DNA of 64,000 nt, taken from positions 868,001 to 932,000 of the forward strand of contig NC_013522.1 of the NCBI RefSeq assembly GCF_000024905.1, read 5' to 3'. Positions 52,895 to 61,218 of this stretch are shown piece by piece. Origin of the DNA: Thermanaerovibrio acidaminovorans DSM 6589. GTDB taxonomy: Bacteria; Synergistota; Synergistia; Synergistales; Synergistaceae. The position numbers and the translations under genes were made by a program. Position 1 is the first letter of the stretch. Every line of letters starts with the position of its first letter. The notes beneath the pieces were generated by a model. It worked only from the letters and a program-made list of their open reading frames with translations, made no database searches and was not told the DNA's origin.

Positions 52895-54117
52895 TGTGTC
52901 CCATAGAACGCCTGGCGGATAGGCAGCGGGCCATAGAGCTGGTGGTCTCCCACCTGAACTGGGGTGACCTCCCAAGGGAGCTGATCCCCTTGGAGTCGTG
53001 CCTCGGCCGGATAACATCCGAGAGCGTGAGGGCGAAAATGCCCATGCCTCCCTTCGACCGTAGCCTTCGGGACGGCTATGCGGTGAGGTCCGCAGACCTG
53101 GTGGGGGCCTCTGAGGCTTCACCCTCTTATCTCTCCCTGGGGCGGGAGGTGATCATGGGGGCGGTGCCGGACTTCCAGGTTAACCCCGGATGGGCACACC
53201 CCATACACACCGGTGGGATACTGCCCAAGGGGGCGGACTGCGTGGTCATGTTGGAGGATACCACGCCGGCGGGGCATATGGTGGAGGTCCGGAGGTCCCA
53301 TCAGCGGGGGGATAACGTGGTCATCTCCGGTGAGGAGTCTCGGGTGGGGGATGTTCTGATAGGAGCCGGGACCCTGATAAAGGGGCCTCACGTTGCGTTG
53401 CTGGCATCCCAAGGGGAGGAGAGGGTGTCATGCCTCCGCCTGAGGGCCGCGGTCTTCAGTAGCGGGGATGAGGTGAGATCCCTGGGGGAGACGCTGGACC
53501 CGGGGACCATATACGACGTCAACGGATGGTTCCTGGTGGCGCAACTCAGGCAGATTGGCATCCAAGCGTCCTACGGAGGGGTGTTGAGGGACGATCCGGT
53601 TCTCATTAGGGACTCCCTCTTGTCGTCCCTGGAGGACAACCAGATGGTTTTGATAAGCGGCGGATCCTCGGTCAGCGTCAGGGACCACCTGGAGGGCATC
53701 TTCTCCCACACGGAGGATCCGGGGCTGTTGGTGAGGGGGGTCAACGTACAACCCGGTAAGCCGCTCCTGGCGGCGGTTACCCATCATGGCCATAGGTTGC
53801 TTTTGGGCCTTCCCGGTCACCCCCTTTCGTGTGCAGTGTCTTTCTACACCTTTCTAACCCCCCTGTTGGAGATGGGGTTGGGAGGTGAGGGGTGGAACGC
53901 AACCAAGCTGTCCATGCCCCTTCTGAAGGACCTTCCGGCCAAGCCCGGTGTTGAGGAGTTCGTCCCCGCCCTGGTCCCCCCAGATGGGGTTGAGCCCCTC
54001 ATGTCCGCCTCGGGGTACACGGGAATCCTGTCCCGATGCCATGGCTTGGTAAGGGTTCCAAAGGACAGGGAGACCTTGAGGCGAGGAGACGAAGCGGAGG
54101 TGTGGCTCTTCCGATGA
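52894..54117 (+). CDS. moeA: molybdopterin molybdenumtransferase MoeA, paralogue 1
   Basis: MoeA inserts molybdate (or tungstate) into adenylylated molybdopterin. PFDRSLRDGYAVRSADL, HTGGILPKGADCVVMLEDT, FSSGDEVRSLG and LISGGSSVSVRDH map to the four MoeA domains. LLGLPGHPLSCAVSFYTFLTPLL is the usual C-terminal-domain entry. 407 residues, full length. The ATG overlaps the SPOR gene stop by one base. It overlaps the next moeA by ATGA. Confidence 0.92.
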   Translation: MCPIERLADRQRAIELVVSHLNWGDLPRELIPLESCLGRITSESVRAKMPMPPFDRSLRDGYAVRSADLVGASEASPSYLSLGREVIMGAVPDFQVNPGWAHPIHTGGILPKGADCVVMLEDTTPAGHMVEVRRSHQRGDNVVISGEESRVGDVLIGAGTLIKGPHVALLASQGEERVSCLRLRAAVFSSGDEVRSLGETLDPGTIYDVNGWFLVAQLRQIGIQASYGGVLRDDPVLIRDSLLSSLEDNQMVLISGGSSVSVRDHLEGIFSHTEDPGLLVRGVNVQPGKPLLAAVTHHGHRLLLGLPGHPLSCAVSFYTFLTPLLEMGLGGEGWNATKLSMPLLKDLPAKPGVEEFVPALVPPDGVEPLMSASGYTGILSRCHGLVRVPKDRETLRRGDEAEVWLFR

Positions 54118-55988
54118 GGCCCATTGAACACTTGTCCAGGGTTGAGGCCATTCAGGCCCTTATTGGAACCTTCCCCCCCCTGGAGCCCAGGATCTTCCCG
54201 GTGAGGGAGGCGGTGGGGCTTGTTTTGGGCCAGGACGTATCGGCCCAGGTGAACCTTCCGGCGGTTGCAGTATCGGCGGTGGACGGTTACGCGGTGGAGT
54301 CCTCCTCCACTGGCCTTGCGAGCCCCCAGAGGCCGGTGACCCTAACTCCGGGACGCTTCCAGTGGGTCAACACCGGATCCCCCCTTCCGGAGGGGTGCGA
54401 CTCGGTGGTGATGGTGGAGGACTGTTCCGAGGATGGTGGGAACCTCCAGGTGTTCCGCTCCTGCTATCCGGGTCAGAACACCCGATTCCCAGGGGAGGAC
54501 GTCATGGCAGGTCAGCCCCTGGCGTCGAAGGGGCAGGAGCTGACCGCCCAATCGGCCTCTCTGCTCATAGGGGCAGGGGTTACCAAAGTGCTGGCCATCC
54601 CCAGGCCAAGGGTCCTCTTCATCCCCACCGGAGACGAGATCGTATCGGAGGATGTTTACGCAAAGGGCTCAAAGCCCGGGGATGTGCCGGAGACCAACTC
54701 CATACTGGCCACCAGGATCCTCGGGGAGGCCGGATTCCACGTTCACGTGCACCCGGAGATCGTAAGGGACAACCGTTCCCTCCTGGAGGAGGCGATAGAG
54801 AGGGGGACCCAGGAGTACGACGCGGTCCTCATATCCGGCGGATCCGCCAAGGGCAGGCGGGACATGGCCCATGCGGTTCTCAAGGGTAGGATCATCTTCC
54901 GGTGGTTGCTGATGAGGCCTGGTCGCCCCGCCATGGGGGCATCCGTTAACGGCAAGCCGGTGCTGGTGCTCCCCGGGTTCCCCTCCTCCTCGATGGTAAT
55001 CCTATTCACCCTGGTGGTTCCTTTCCTGTCGCACCTGTCGGGCAGGGCCCCCGCCACCTACTTCGATGTCAAGGGGGTGTGTGGGTACGAGTGCCCTCTT
55101 CTTCAGCCCATGTCCTCCCCTCCCGGGATGGAGGAGTGGGCCAAGGGGAGGGCGGTCCTTTTGGATCGGGAGGTACGGGTCTACCCATTGGGAGGTGGAT
55201 CCAGTTCCCTTTGGTCCCTGGCTGAGTCGGACGGGTTGATCCTGGTCCCCCAGGATGCGGTGGAGCTTCCAAAGGGGGCTCCAGTGAGGTTCTACCCGTG
55301 GGTTAGGATGGAACTGGACCGCCGGTGCCTCATCCAGGGCTCCGATGACCCGGCCTTCCAGTTGCTGGCCCTTGGGACCCGCCGCAGGGGTTGCGAAGTG
55401 GTGATTCGGCGGGTTGGCAGCATGGGAGGGGTAATGGCCCTTAGCCGCGGGGAGGCCCACGGGGCAACCTGTCACGTGTTGGACCCCGAAAGTGGCAGGT
55501 ACAACGTGATCGTTGACCGCCTCGATGGGGAGGGTGATTGGACCAGGGTCCTGCTTTTCCGCCGTCAACAGGGCCTGATGGTGGCCCCCGGGAACCCCAA
55601 GGGGATACACCACATATCTGACCTGGCTCGCGAGGACGTCAGGATAGCGAATAGGCAGCACGGATCCGGGACCAGGATCCTGCTGGATCACCTGCTGGTC
55701 TCAAACGGGCTGAGCCCCGATCAGGTAAGGGGATACGACTCTGTCTGCGTGTCCCACGGGGACGTGGCCATGAGGGTGCTCAACGGTTTCGCCGACGCGG
55801 CGCTGGGCATCAGGAGCGCCGCGATGGCGATGGGACTGGACTTCATACCCCTGGTGGAGGAGCCTTACGAGTTGGTCTATCCGTCAAGGTACCGGGGGCA
55901 TCCCGCCATGGAGGCGCTGGTTGAGATGGCGGAGGATCCGGAGTGGAGGTCCAGGGTGGAGGCTATGGGGGGATACTTATGGCCCTGA
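54114..55988 (+). CDS. MoeA paralogue 2 fused to a periplasmic-binding-like (molybdate/tungstate-type) domain
   Basis: Residues 1 to about 405 are a second MoeA: VAVSAVDGYAVESS, NTGSPLPEGCDSVVMVED, FIPTGDEIVSED, LISGGSAKGRRDMAHAVL and LVLPGFPSSSMVILF. From about residue 410 a different domain follows with the features of cytoplasmic binding-protein-like modules fused to MoeA: LALGTRRRGCEVVIRRVGSMGGVMALSRGEAHGATCHV, GLMVAPGNPKGIHHISDLAREDVRIANRQHGSGTR and YDSVCVSHGDVAMRVLNGFADAALGI. Such fusions are common in archaea and anaerobes and may sense or deliver the oxyanion. ATG overlaps the previous stop; 624 residues. Confidence 0.9.
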   Translation: MRPIEHLSRVEAIQALIGTFPPLEPRIFPVREAVGLVLGQDVSAQVNLPAVAVSAVDGYAVESSSTGLASPQRPVTLTPGRFQWVNTGSPLPEGCDSVVMVEDCSEDGGNLQVFRSCYPGQNTRFPGEDVMAGQPLASKGQELTAQSASLLIGAGVTKVLAIPRPRVLFIPTGDEIVSEDVYAKGSKPGDVPETNSILATRILGEAGFHVHVHPEIVRDNRSLLEEAIERGTQEYDAVLISGGSAKGRRDMAHAVLKGRIIFRWLLMRPGRPAMGASVNGKPVLVLPGFPSSSMVILFTLVVPFLSHLSGRAPATYFDVKGVCGYECPLLQPMSSPPGMEEWAKGRAVLLDREVRVYPLGGGSSSLWSLAESDGLILVPQDAVELPKGAPVRFYPWVRMELDRRCLIQGSDDPAFQLLALGTRRRGCEVVIRRVGSMGGVMALSRGEAHGATCHVLDPESGRYNVIVDRLDGEGDWTRVLLFRRQQGLMVAPGNPKGIHHISDLAREDVRIANRQHGSGTRILLDHLLVSNGLSPDQVRGYDSVCVSHGDVAMRVLNGFADAALGIRSAAMAMGLDFIPLVEEPYELVYPSRYRGHPAMEALVEMAEDPEWRSRVEAMGGYLWP

Positions 55989-56950
55989 CCGACAGGTACA
56001 AGAGGAAGATAGACTACGTCAGGATCTCAGTTACGGACCGGTGCAACTTCCGGTGTCGCTATTGCATGCCCGAGGAGGGGATCCCCCTCTTGGACCACCG
56101 GGACCTGTTGACCTATGAGGAGCTGTCCTTCCTGTGCGACACGTTACATCGGATGGGGGTGAGGAAGGTCCGCTTCACCGGTGGGGAGCCCCTGGTCAGG
56201 AGGGGTTTCCTTGGCTTCCTTCGGGGGATCCGGGATTCCATGCCCAACCTCAAGGTGGCTCTAACCACCAATGGGGCACTGTTGGACCTCTACGCCAGGG
56301 AGATCGGTGAGATAGGCATATCGGGCCTTAACGTAAGCTTGGATACCATCCAGGAGGACAAGTTCCGGTACGTGACCAGGAACGGGGAGCTTAAAAGGGT
56401 ACTGGATGGCCTTAGGGCGTCCAGGGAGGTGGGGATCAGGTCCATAAAGGTTAACACGGTCATAATACGGGGCTTCAACGACGATGAGATAGGTGACATC
56501 CTGGCCTTCTGCCAGGAGAACGACTACCTTCTCCGGCTCATAGAGTTCATGCCCATGGACGACGGGGTTTGGAGCAAGGAGAGCTTCGTCCCCGCCGAGG
56601 AGATCCTTTCCAAGGTGAACCGGGGTGGGAGGTGGGTTCCCTTCTCCACCGGGGAGGAGGTGGCAGGCCCCGCCAGGTACTATTGGGATCCAGAGACCGG
56701 ACAGCGCATAGGGGTCATATCCGCGGTATCTAGCCACTTCTGCGCCTGGTGCAACCGGGTGAGGGTTAGCGCCACCGGCAAGATGAGGGCCTGCCTGTTC
56801 GCCAAGGAGGAGACGGACCTTAGGCGGTTCATATCCTCCGGCGACCGGGAGGGGTTAATGGCCTCCATAGTCGACACGGTTAACTCGAAGCCCCGGTGCT
56901 GGGAGGACGTGGCCACTGGGGATCTCCACATGTCCCAGATAGGAGGATAG
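55979..56950 (+). CDS. moaA: GTP 3',8-cyclase MoaA
   Basis: The radical SAM enzyme that begins molybdopterin synthesis from GTP. The SAM cluster ligands are C22, C26 and C29 (DRCNFRCRYCMPEEG). The second cluster, which binds GTP, has C255, C258 and C272 (FCAWCNRVRVSATGKMRACL). FTGGEPLVRRG and NVSLDTI are conserved. The chain ends in Gly-Gly, required for activity in MoaA. 323 residues. ATG at 55979 has a G-rich site 5 bases upstream and overlaps the moeA-2 stop region. Confidence 0.96.
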   Translation: MALTDRYKRKIDYVRISVTDRCNFRCRYCMPEEGIPLLDHRDLLTYEELSFLCDTLHRMGVRKVRFTGGEPLVRRGFLGFLRGIRDSMPNLKVALTTNGALLDLYAREIGEIGISGLNVSLDTIQEDKFRYVTRNGELKRVLDGLRASREVGIRSIKVNTVIIRGFNDDEIGDILAFCQENDYLLRLIEFMPMDDGVWSKESFVPAEEILSKVNRGGRWVPFSTGEEVAGPARYYWDPETGQRIGVISAVSSHFCAWCNRVRVSATGKMRACLFAKEETDLRRFISSGDREGLMASIVDTVNSKPRCWEDVATGDLHMSQIGG

Positions 56951-56952
56951 GG

Positions 56953-57462
56953 ATGAGCTCTTTTACCCACCTTGACGAGGAAGGTCGCCCCAGGATGGTT
57001 GACGTTGGGGGCAAGGCGCCGACCCAGAGGACCGCCTGGGCGGAGGCGAGGGTCAAGCTGACTCCCCACATCCTGGATGCGCTACTGGAGGGAGGGGTGC
57101 CCAAGGGGGAGCCCTTCTCGGTGGCGGAGCTGGCGGGGATAATGGGGGCCAAGCAGACCTTCAGCCTGATCCCCCTCTGCCATCCCATAAAGATATCCTC
57201 CGTGTCGATCCGGTGCCAACTGGATCGGGACGCCATGGAGGTGGTCATATGGGGGCAGGTCTCCGCCCTGGACGTGACCGGGGTCGAGATGGAGGCCTTG
57301 ACGGCGGTTAGCGTGGCCGCCCTGGCCTTCTACGACATGTGCAAGGCGTTGGACAAGGGGATGGAGATAAGGTCCGTAAGGCTTTTGAGGAAGACCGGGG
57401 GAAAGAGCGGCCAGTGGTTGGCCCCCGGGGTGAATCTGGAGGAGCTGGGGGATAGACCATGA
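56953..57462 (+). CDS. moaC: cyclic pyranopterin monophosphate synthase MoaC
   Basis: MoaC completes the MoaA product to cPMP. FTHLDEEGRPRMVDVGGKAPTQRTAWAEARV, AGIMGAKQTFSLIPLCHPIKIS and VTGVEMEALTAVSVAALAFYDMCKA are highly conserved, including the catalytic lysine in MGAKQT and the cofactor-binding CHP. 169 residues. AGGAGG lies 6 bases before the ATG. Two bases separate it from the moaA stop, and its own stop overlaps the next gene (ATGA). Confidence 0.96.
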   Translation: MSSFTHLDEEGRPRMVDVGGKAPTQRTAWAEARVKLTPHILDALLEGGVPKGEPFSVAELAGIMGAKQTFSLIPLCHPIKISSVSIRCQLDRDAMEVVIWGQVSALDVTGVEMEALTAVSVAALAFYDMCKALDKGMEIRSVRLLRKTGGKSGQWLAPGVNLEELGDRP

Positions 57463-58280
57463 CGATCAGGGTTCTTAGACTTTACAGAGGCGACCATGGG
57501 AACGACCTCCCCATGATCTACCTTCACACGGACAATCGGGGCAAGAGCCTGTGCAACGGGGATCCGGTTAGCATCGTCTACTCTGGCCCGGGGCCCTTGC
57601 CCGGTGGGGATGGAGGTGCGGGGTTGCTCCACCTGGTCCTATCGCATGTCCAGGGCCTAACAAAGGGGCGGTTTCTAGCCTCCACCGGTGGGGGAGCCAT
57701 CCTCGAGGTTAGGGACGGTTCATCCCTGGAGGTCCTGTTCCCTGGGTTCATCGCCGTATCCGAGAGATGTCAGGTCTGGGACCCCATAAGGACCGCGGTG
57801 TTGACCGTCAGCGACAAGGGGTCCAGGGGGGAGCGGGAGGACACCGCAGGTCCCGCGTTGGCGGAGCGGGTGGTTCGAATAGGCGCGGTGGTGGAGGATC
57901 GGGACGTGGTGCCCGACGAGGTGGAGGCCATAAGGGAGAGGATACTCCGCTGGTCATCCATGGGCATCGAGCTGGTGCTTTGCACCGGCGGCACCGGCCT
58001 TTCTCCCCGGGACGTGACCCCCGAGGCCCTGTTGGGGGTGGCGGACAAGGTTGTGCCCGGTTTCGGAGAGCTCATGAGGTCCAGGAGCGGACACGGGACC
58101 CCCAGGGCCTTCCTGTCCAGGGGACTAGGGGTGACGGTGGGCAAGACGCTGGTGCTGGCCTTCCCGGGCAGCAGGTCCGGTGCCCTTGAGTGTTTCGAGG
58201 CGGTGGAGCCCTGCGTTAGGCATGGGGTGGAGATCCTGACCGGTAAGGCCAGCGAGTGCGGCCATCACCATCATCATTAG
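57459..58280 (+). CDS. MogA/MoaB-type molybdopterin adenylyltransferase with an extra N-terminal domain and a His tail
   Basis: Residues from about 108 to 265 form a MogA/MoaB domain: RTAVLTVSDKGSRGEREDTAGPAL, LVLCTGGTGLSPRDVTPEAL and GFGELMRSRSG, with the TGGTG loop that binds molybdopterin and ATP. The preceding 107 residues do not match that family; parts (GKSLCNGDPVSIVYSG, LEVLFPGFIAVSERCQVWD) are loosely MOSC-like, but I would not assign them. The chain ends CGHHHHH, encoded at the very end, which is natural here. It is the last gene of the molybdenum cofactor set. Confidence 0.85.
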   Translation: MTIRVLRLYRGDHGNDLPMIYLHTDNRGKSLCNGDPVSIVYSGPGPLPGGDGGAGLLHLVLSHVQGLTKGRFLASTGGGAILEVRDGSSLEVLFPGFIAVSERCQVWDPIRTAVLTVSDKGSRGEREDTAGPALAERVVRIGAVVEDRDVVPDEVEAIRERILRWSSMGIELVLCTGGTGLSPRDVTPEALLGVADKVVPGFGELMRSRSGHGTPRAFLSRGLGVTVGKTLVLAFPGSRSGALECFEAVEPCVRHGVEILTGKASECGHHHHH

Positions 58281-58307
58281 TGGGTTAACTGCAAGGGGGG
58301 GTGGAGC

Positions 58308-59183
58308 TTGGCTAGCACAGTTAAACGGTTGATCATCCTGACAGGTCTATCCGGCAGCGGCAAGAGCACCGCCTTGAGGATCCTGGAGGATCAGGGGTTT
58401 TACCCCATAGACAACCTGCCTCCCGCGCTGCTTCCCCAACTACTGTTGGTGCTCAGTGGCCATCCGGGGGCCACCTCATCCGGGGTGGTGGCGGTGATGG
58501 ACGTGAGGGGGCGCCATCTCCTCAACGACCTGGAGAGGGTCCTGGCCTCCATAAGGGGGGCGGGCACGCCGGTTCAGCTCATCTTCCTGGATGCGTCGGA
58601 CCGAGACATAAGCTCCAGGTTCGAGCTCACCAAGAGGGCCCACCCGATGGCCCAGGGAGATGACACCCTGGACGGCATAAGGGAGGAGAGGGCCATGCTG
58701 GCCCCCCTTAGGGGCATAGCGGACGTGGTGATAGACACCAGCGGGATGAACCACCATCAGCTACGACGAATCCTCCTGGAGGAGCTACTGGGGGGGGATG
58801 GATTCAAGCTGGTGATCTCCTCCTTCGGGTTCAAATACGGGTTGCCCCAGGACTCGGATATCATTTGGGACGTCCGGTTCCTGCCCAACCCTAACTACGT
58901 GCCGCACCTCAAAGAGCTTACCGGCATGGATCAGGGCATAGTTTCCTACTTCGACCCGGTGCCGGAATTTCACCAGTTCGTGTCCTCCATGGCCCAGATG
59001 TTGGCCCGTTTCGTGCCCTTCTACGAGAGGTCCGGCAAGCTTCACCTTAGAGTCTCCATCGGGTGCACCGGAGGCAGGCACCGGTCCGTGGCGGTGGCGG
59101 AGGCGGTGGCCCGGTCCTTGATCGACCTGGGTGTAAAGTGTGACGTGGTCCACCGGGACGTGGACAAGGGAAGCCTGGACTGA
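58308..59183 (+). CDS. rapZ: RapZ/YvcJ-family nucleotide-binding protein
   Basis: A 291-residue P-loop protein with Walker A GLSGSGKST (13-21), EDQGFYPIDNLPPALLP, DVRGRHLL, and the C-terminal domain with SFGFKYGLPQDSDIIWDVRFLPNP and IGCTGGRHRSVAVAEAVA. In E. coli RapZ binds glucosamine-6-phosphate and controls glmS mRNA through small RNAs. In other phyla the role is less clear; YvcJ binds nucleotides and affects competence. TTG start with GGGTGGAG upstream. It forms the conserved rapZ-yvcK-whiA set. Confidence 0.93.
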   Translation: MASTVKRLIILTGLSGSGKSTALRILEDQGFYPIDNLPPALLPQLLLVLSGHPGATSSGVVAVMDVRGRHLLNDLERVLASIRGAGTPVQLIFLDASDRDISSRFELTKRAHPMAQGDDTLDGIREERAMLAPLRGIADVVIDTSGMNHHQLRRILLEELLGGDGFKLVISSFGFKYGLPQDSDIIWDVRFLPNPNYVPHLKELTGMDQGIVSYFDPVPEFHQFVSSMAQMLARFVPFYERSGKLHLRVSIGCTGGRHRSVAVAEAVARSLIDLGVKCDVVHRDVDKGSLD

Positions 59184-60310
59184 TGGATCCACTGATATCG
59201 GCGATAATAGGTTTCCTTACCGGAGGCCTGGCGGTCTGGGGTGCCAGCCGGGTTATCCCCCTGGGGATGGGATCCGAGGGGGGATCGGGGCAGAAGGTGA
59301 TGGCCAGCGCCATCGGACACCGGCTGTCCCTGGGGCCCAAGATAGTCGCCATAGGGGGTGGCACCGGCCTTTCCACCCTGTTGAGCGGGCTAAAGGGCTT
59401 CACCAGGAACCTCACCGCAGTGGTCACCGTTACCGACGAGGGGGGCAGCTCCGGGAGGCTCAGGTCCGAGTGGGGGGTCTTGCCCCCGGGGGACATAAGG
59501 AACTGCATCGTAGCTCTGGCGGAGAGCGACAGCTCGCTGCAGCGAATGCTGGCCTTCCGGTTCGATCGGGGGGACCTCAGGGGTCACAGCCTTGGGAACC
59601 TGATGCTCCTGGCGATAACGGAGATGTACGGTGACTTCGGCAGGGCGGTTAAGGAGCTGAACAAGCTCCTGGCCATAAGGGGGCAGGTTTTGCCGGTCAC
59701 GCTGGAACCCGTGGCCCTCTTCGCCCAGCTGGGGGACAGGGTCATCCGTGGGGAGGAGGAGATATCCAGACACGGGGACCAGATAGAGAGGCTCTGGCTG
59801 GAGCCTAGGGACCCGGAGCCCCTGCCAGAGGTAATGGAGGCCATCGATTCGGCGGACCTGATAGTCCTGGGACCCGGGAGCCTTTTCACCAGCGTGTTGC
59901 CCAACCTGCTGGTGGATCGGCTGTCCCATCGGGTTAGGCTGTCCAAGGCCCCCAAGGTCTACGTGTCCAACATAATGACCCAGCCGGGGGAGACCGATCA
60001 TTTCGGTTTCCTCGATCATGTGGACTGGATATCCAGCGTCCTGGGTTGTCTTCCCGATGCGGTGGTGGCCAACTCGGCTCGGCTGCCTAAAGATGCCTTG
60101 GATAGGTATCTGAACCAGGGAGCGGTCCCGGTGTATCCCACCGAGGAGGAGGAAGAGGTGCTTCGCCAAAGGGGTTGCCCGGTTGTGAAGGCCGATCTGG
60201 TGGGGTCGGACTCGGAGAAGGGGCTATTGAGGCACGATCCGAAGAGGCTGGCGGAGACATTGGTTCGCCTGGCGAGGGAGGCCAAGGAGGGGGATCTTTG
60301 GAGGACCTGA
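59183..60310 (+). CDS. yvcK: YvcK/GluconeogenesisFactor (CofD-like) protein with an N-terminal membrane segment
   Basis: A 375-residue protein of the UPF0052/CofD superfamily: VAIGGGTGLSTLLSGLKG, VTVTDEGGSSGRLRSEWG, LPPGDIRNCIVALAESD, HSLGNLMLLAITEMYGDF and GPGSLFTSVLPNLLV. YvcK is needed in Bacillus for growth on gluconeogenic carbon and for normal wall synthesis, and binds UDP-sugars. Here the first 30 residues (ISAIIGFLTGGLAVWGAS) form an added hydrophobic helix, unlike the usual soluble protein. The start overlaps rapZ by one base. Confidence 0.92.
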   Translation: MDPLISAIIGFLTGGLAVWGASRVIPLGMGSEGGSGQKVMASAIGHRLSLGPKIVAIGGGTGLSTLLSGLKGFTRNLTAVVTVTDEGGSSGRLRSEWGVLPPGDIRNCIVALAESDSSLQRMLAFRFDRGDLRGHSLGNLMLLAITEMYGDFGRAVKELNKLLAIRGQVLPVTLEPVALFAQLGDRVIRGEEEISRHGDQIERLWLEPRDPEPLPEVMEAIDSADLIVLGPGSLFTSVLPNLLVDRLSHRVRLSKAPKVYVSNIMTQPGETDHFGFLDHVDWISSVLGCLPDAVVANSARLPKDALDRYLNQGAVPVYPTEEEEEVLRQRGCPVVKADLVGSDSEKGLLRHDPKRLAETLVRLAREAKEGDLWRT

Positions 60311-61218
60311 GCCTTTCCATGTGGGAGGAGTGGGGGGCCATAGGGCTTAGCGGCGCCCCGTTCGCGGAGGTGAGGGGAATACTCGATGGTTTAATCCCGC
60401 TCAAGGCGGAGTCGGGGTTAATATACCGGACCCAGAGGCGGTTCGTCTTCCGTCGTCTCCTTAAGCTTTGGAGCCTAATGAGCCAAGGGGGGGAGGTCCC
60501 CTGGGTTCCCAGGCTCATAATGGCCCCCAAGGGGGACGTCAAGGTCAGGACCAGAGTGTCGATCCAGATACCCCAGGAAGCGGTGGAGCACCTTCGAGGG
60601 CGAGCGATCAGGGGGGATGTTCAGTGGTCCTCGTGGCTCAGGGGCCTATGGGGTAGTTGCGGGGCCCTGTATCTGCCCAAGGTGGGGTACTACCTGCTGG
60701 TCAAGATCCCACAGTTTGATAATACAGCGGATCTGTTGTATAAATTACTCAAGACGAGGGGCATATCCTTCTCCAGACGGGTCAAGGATAGCCGGGTTGA
60801 GGTGATCATCCGGGATCAGCAAAAGATAGTGGACTTCCTTAGTTTTTTGGGCCTATCGGAGAGTATCTTGAAGCTTGAAAACATGGCCATCCTCAGATCC
60901 ATGAAAAACAAGGCAAACAAGCTGGTCAACTGTGACTCCGCCAATATAGCCAAGAGCCTCGAGGCGTCGGAGAACCAGCTTCGTTTAGTTAGGCTCATAG
61001 AGGAGATGGGCCTAGAAGACGATCTGCCAATGCCCTTGTGGGAGGTGGTGCGCGCCAGGAGGGAGAACCCCAGCCTATCCCTTAGGGAGCTTGGACAGGT
61101 GCTTCCTCACCCTGTTTCCAAGAGCACGGTGGAGTACCGTTGGAGAAAGTTGGAGAAGATGTTTGCCAACCTTTTGAAGGGGGATGATGCCCATGTACCT
61201 GGGAAAGGCCGATGTTAA
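60298..61218 (+). CDS. whiA: WhiA-type DNA-binding protein
   Basis: A 306-residue protein with the LAGLIDADG-like homing-endonuclease fold in its N-terminal two thirds (WLRGLWGSCGALYLPKVGYYLLVKI) and a C-terminal helix-turn-helix domain (ENPSLSLRELGQVLPHPVSKSTVEYRWRKL). NCDSANIAKSLEASENQ links them. WhiA affects cell division in Bacillus and sporulation in Streptomyces. TTG at 60298 follows AGGAGGGGG; it overlaps yvcK by 13 bases. The open frame further upstream overlaps yvcK and is not coding. Confidence 0.9.
   Translation: MEDLSLSMWEEWGAIGLSGAPFAEVRGILDGLIPLKAESGLIYRTQRRFVFRRLLKLWSLMSQGGEVPWVPRLIMAPKGDVKVRTRVSIQIPQEAVEHLRGRAIRGDVQWSSWLRGLWGSCGALYLPKVGYYLLVKIPQFDNTADLLYKLLKTRGISFSRRVKDSRVEVIIRDQQKIVDFLSFLGLSESILKLENMAILRSMKNKANKLVNCDSANIAKSLEASENQLRLVRLIEEMGLEDDLPMPLWEVVRARRENPSLSLRELGQVLPHPVSKSTVEYRWRKLEKMFANLLKGDDAHVPGKGRC

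Noticed and set aside
58261-58280. His-tag-like end suggesting vector or construct sequence
   Set aside because: It lies within a natural operon, is encoded with mixed CAC and CAT codons, has five rather than six histidines, and no linker or vector sequence follows.
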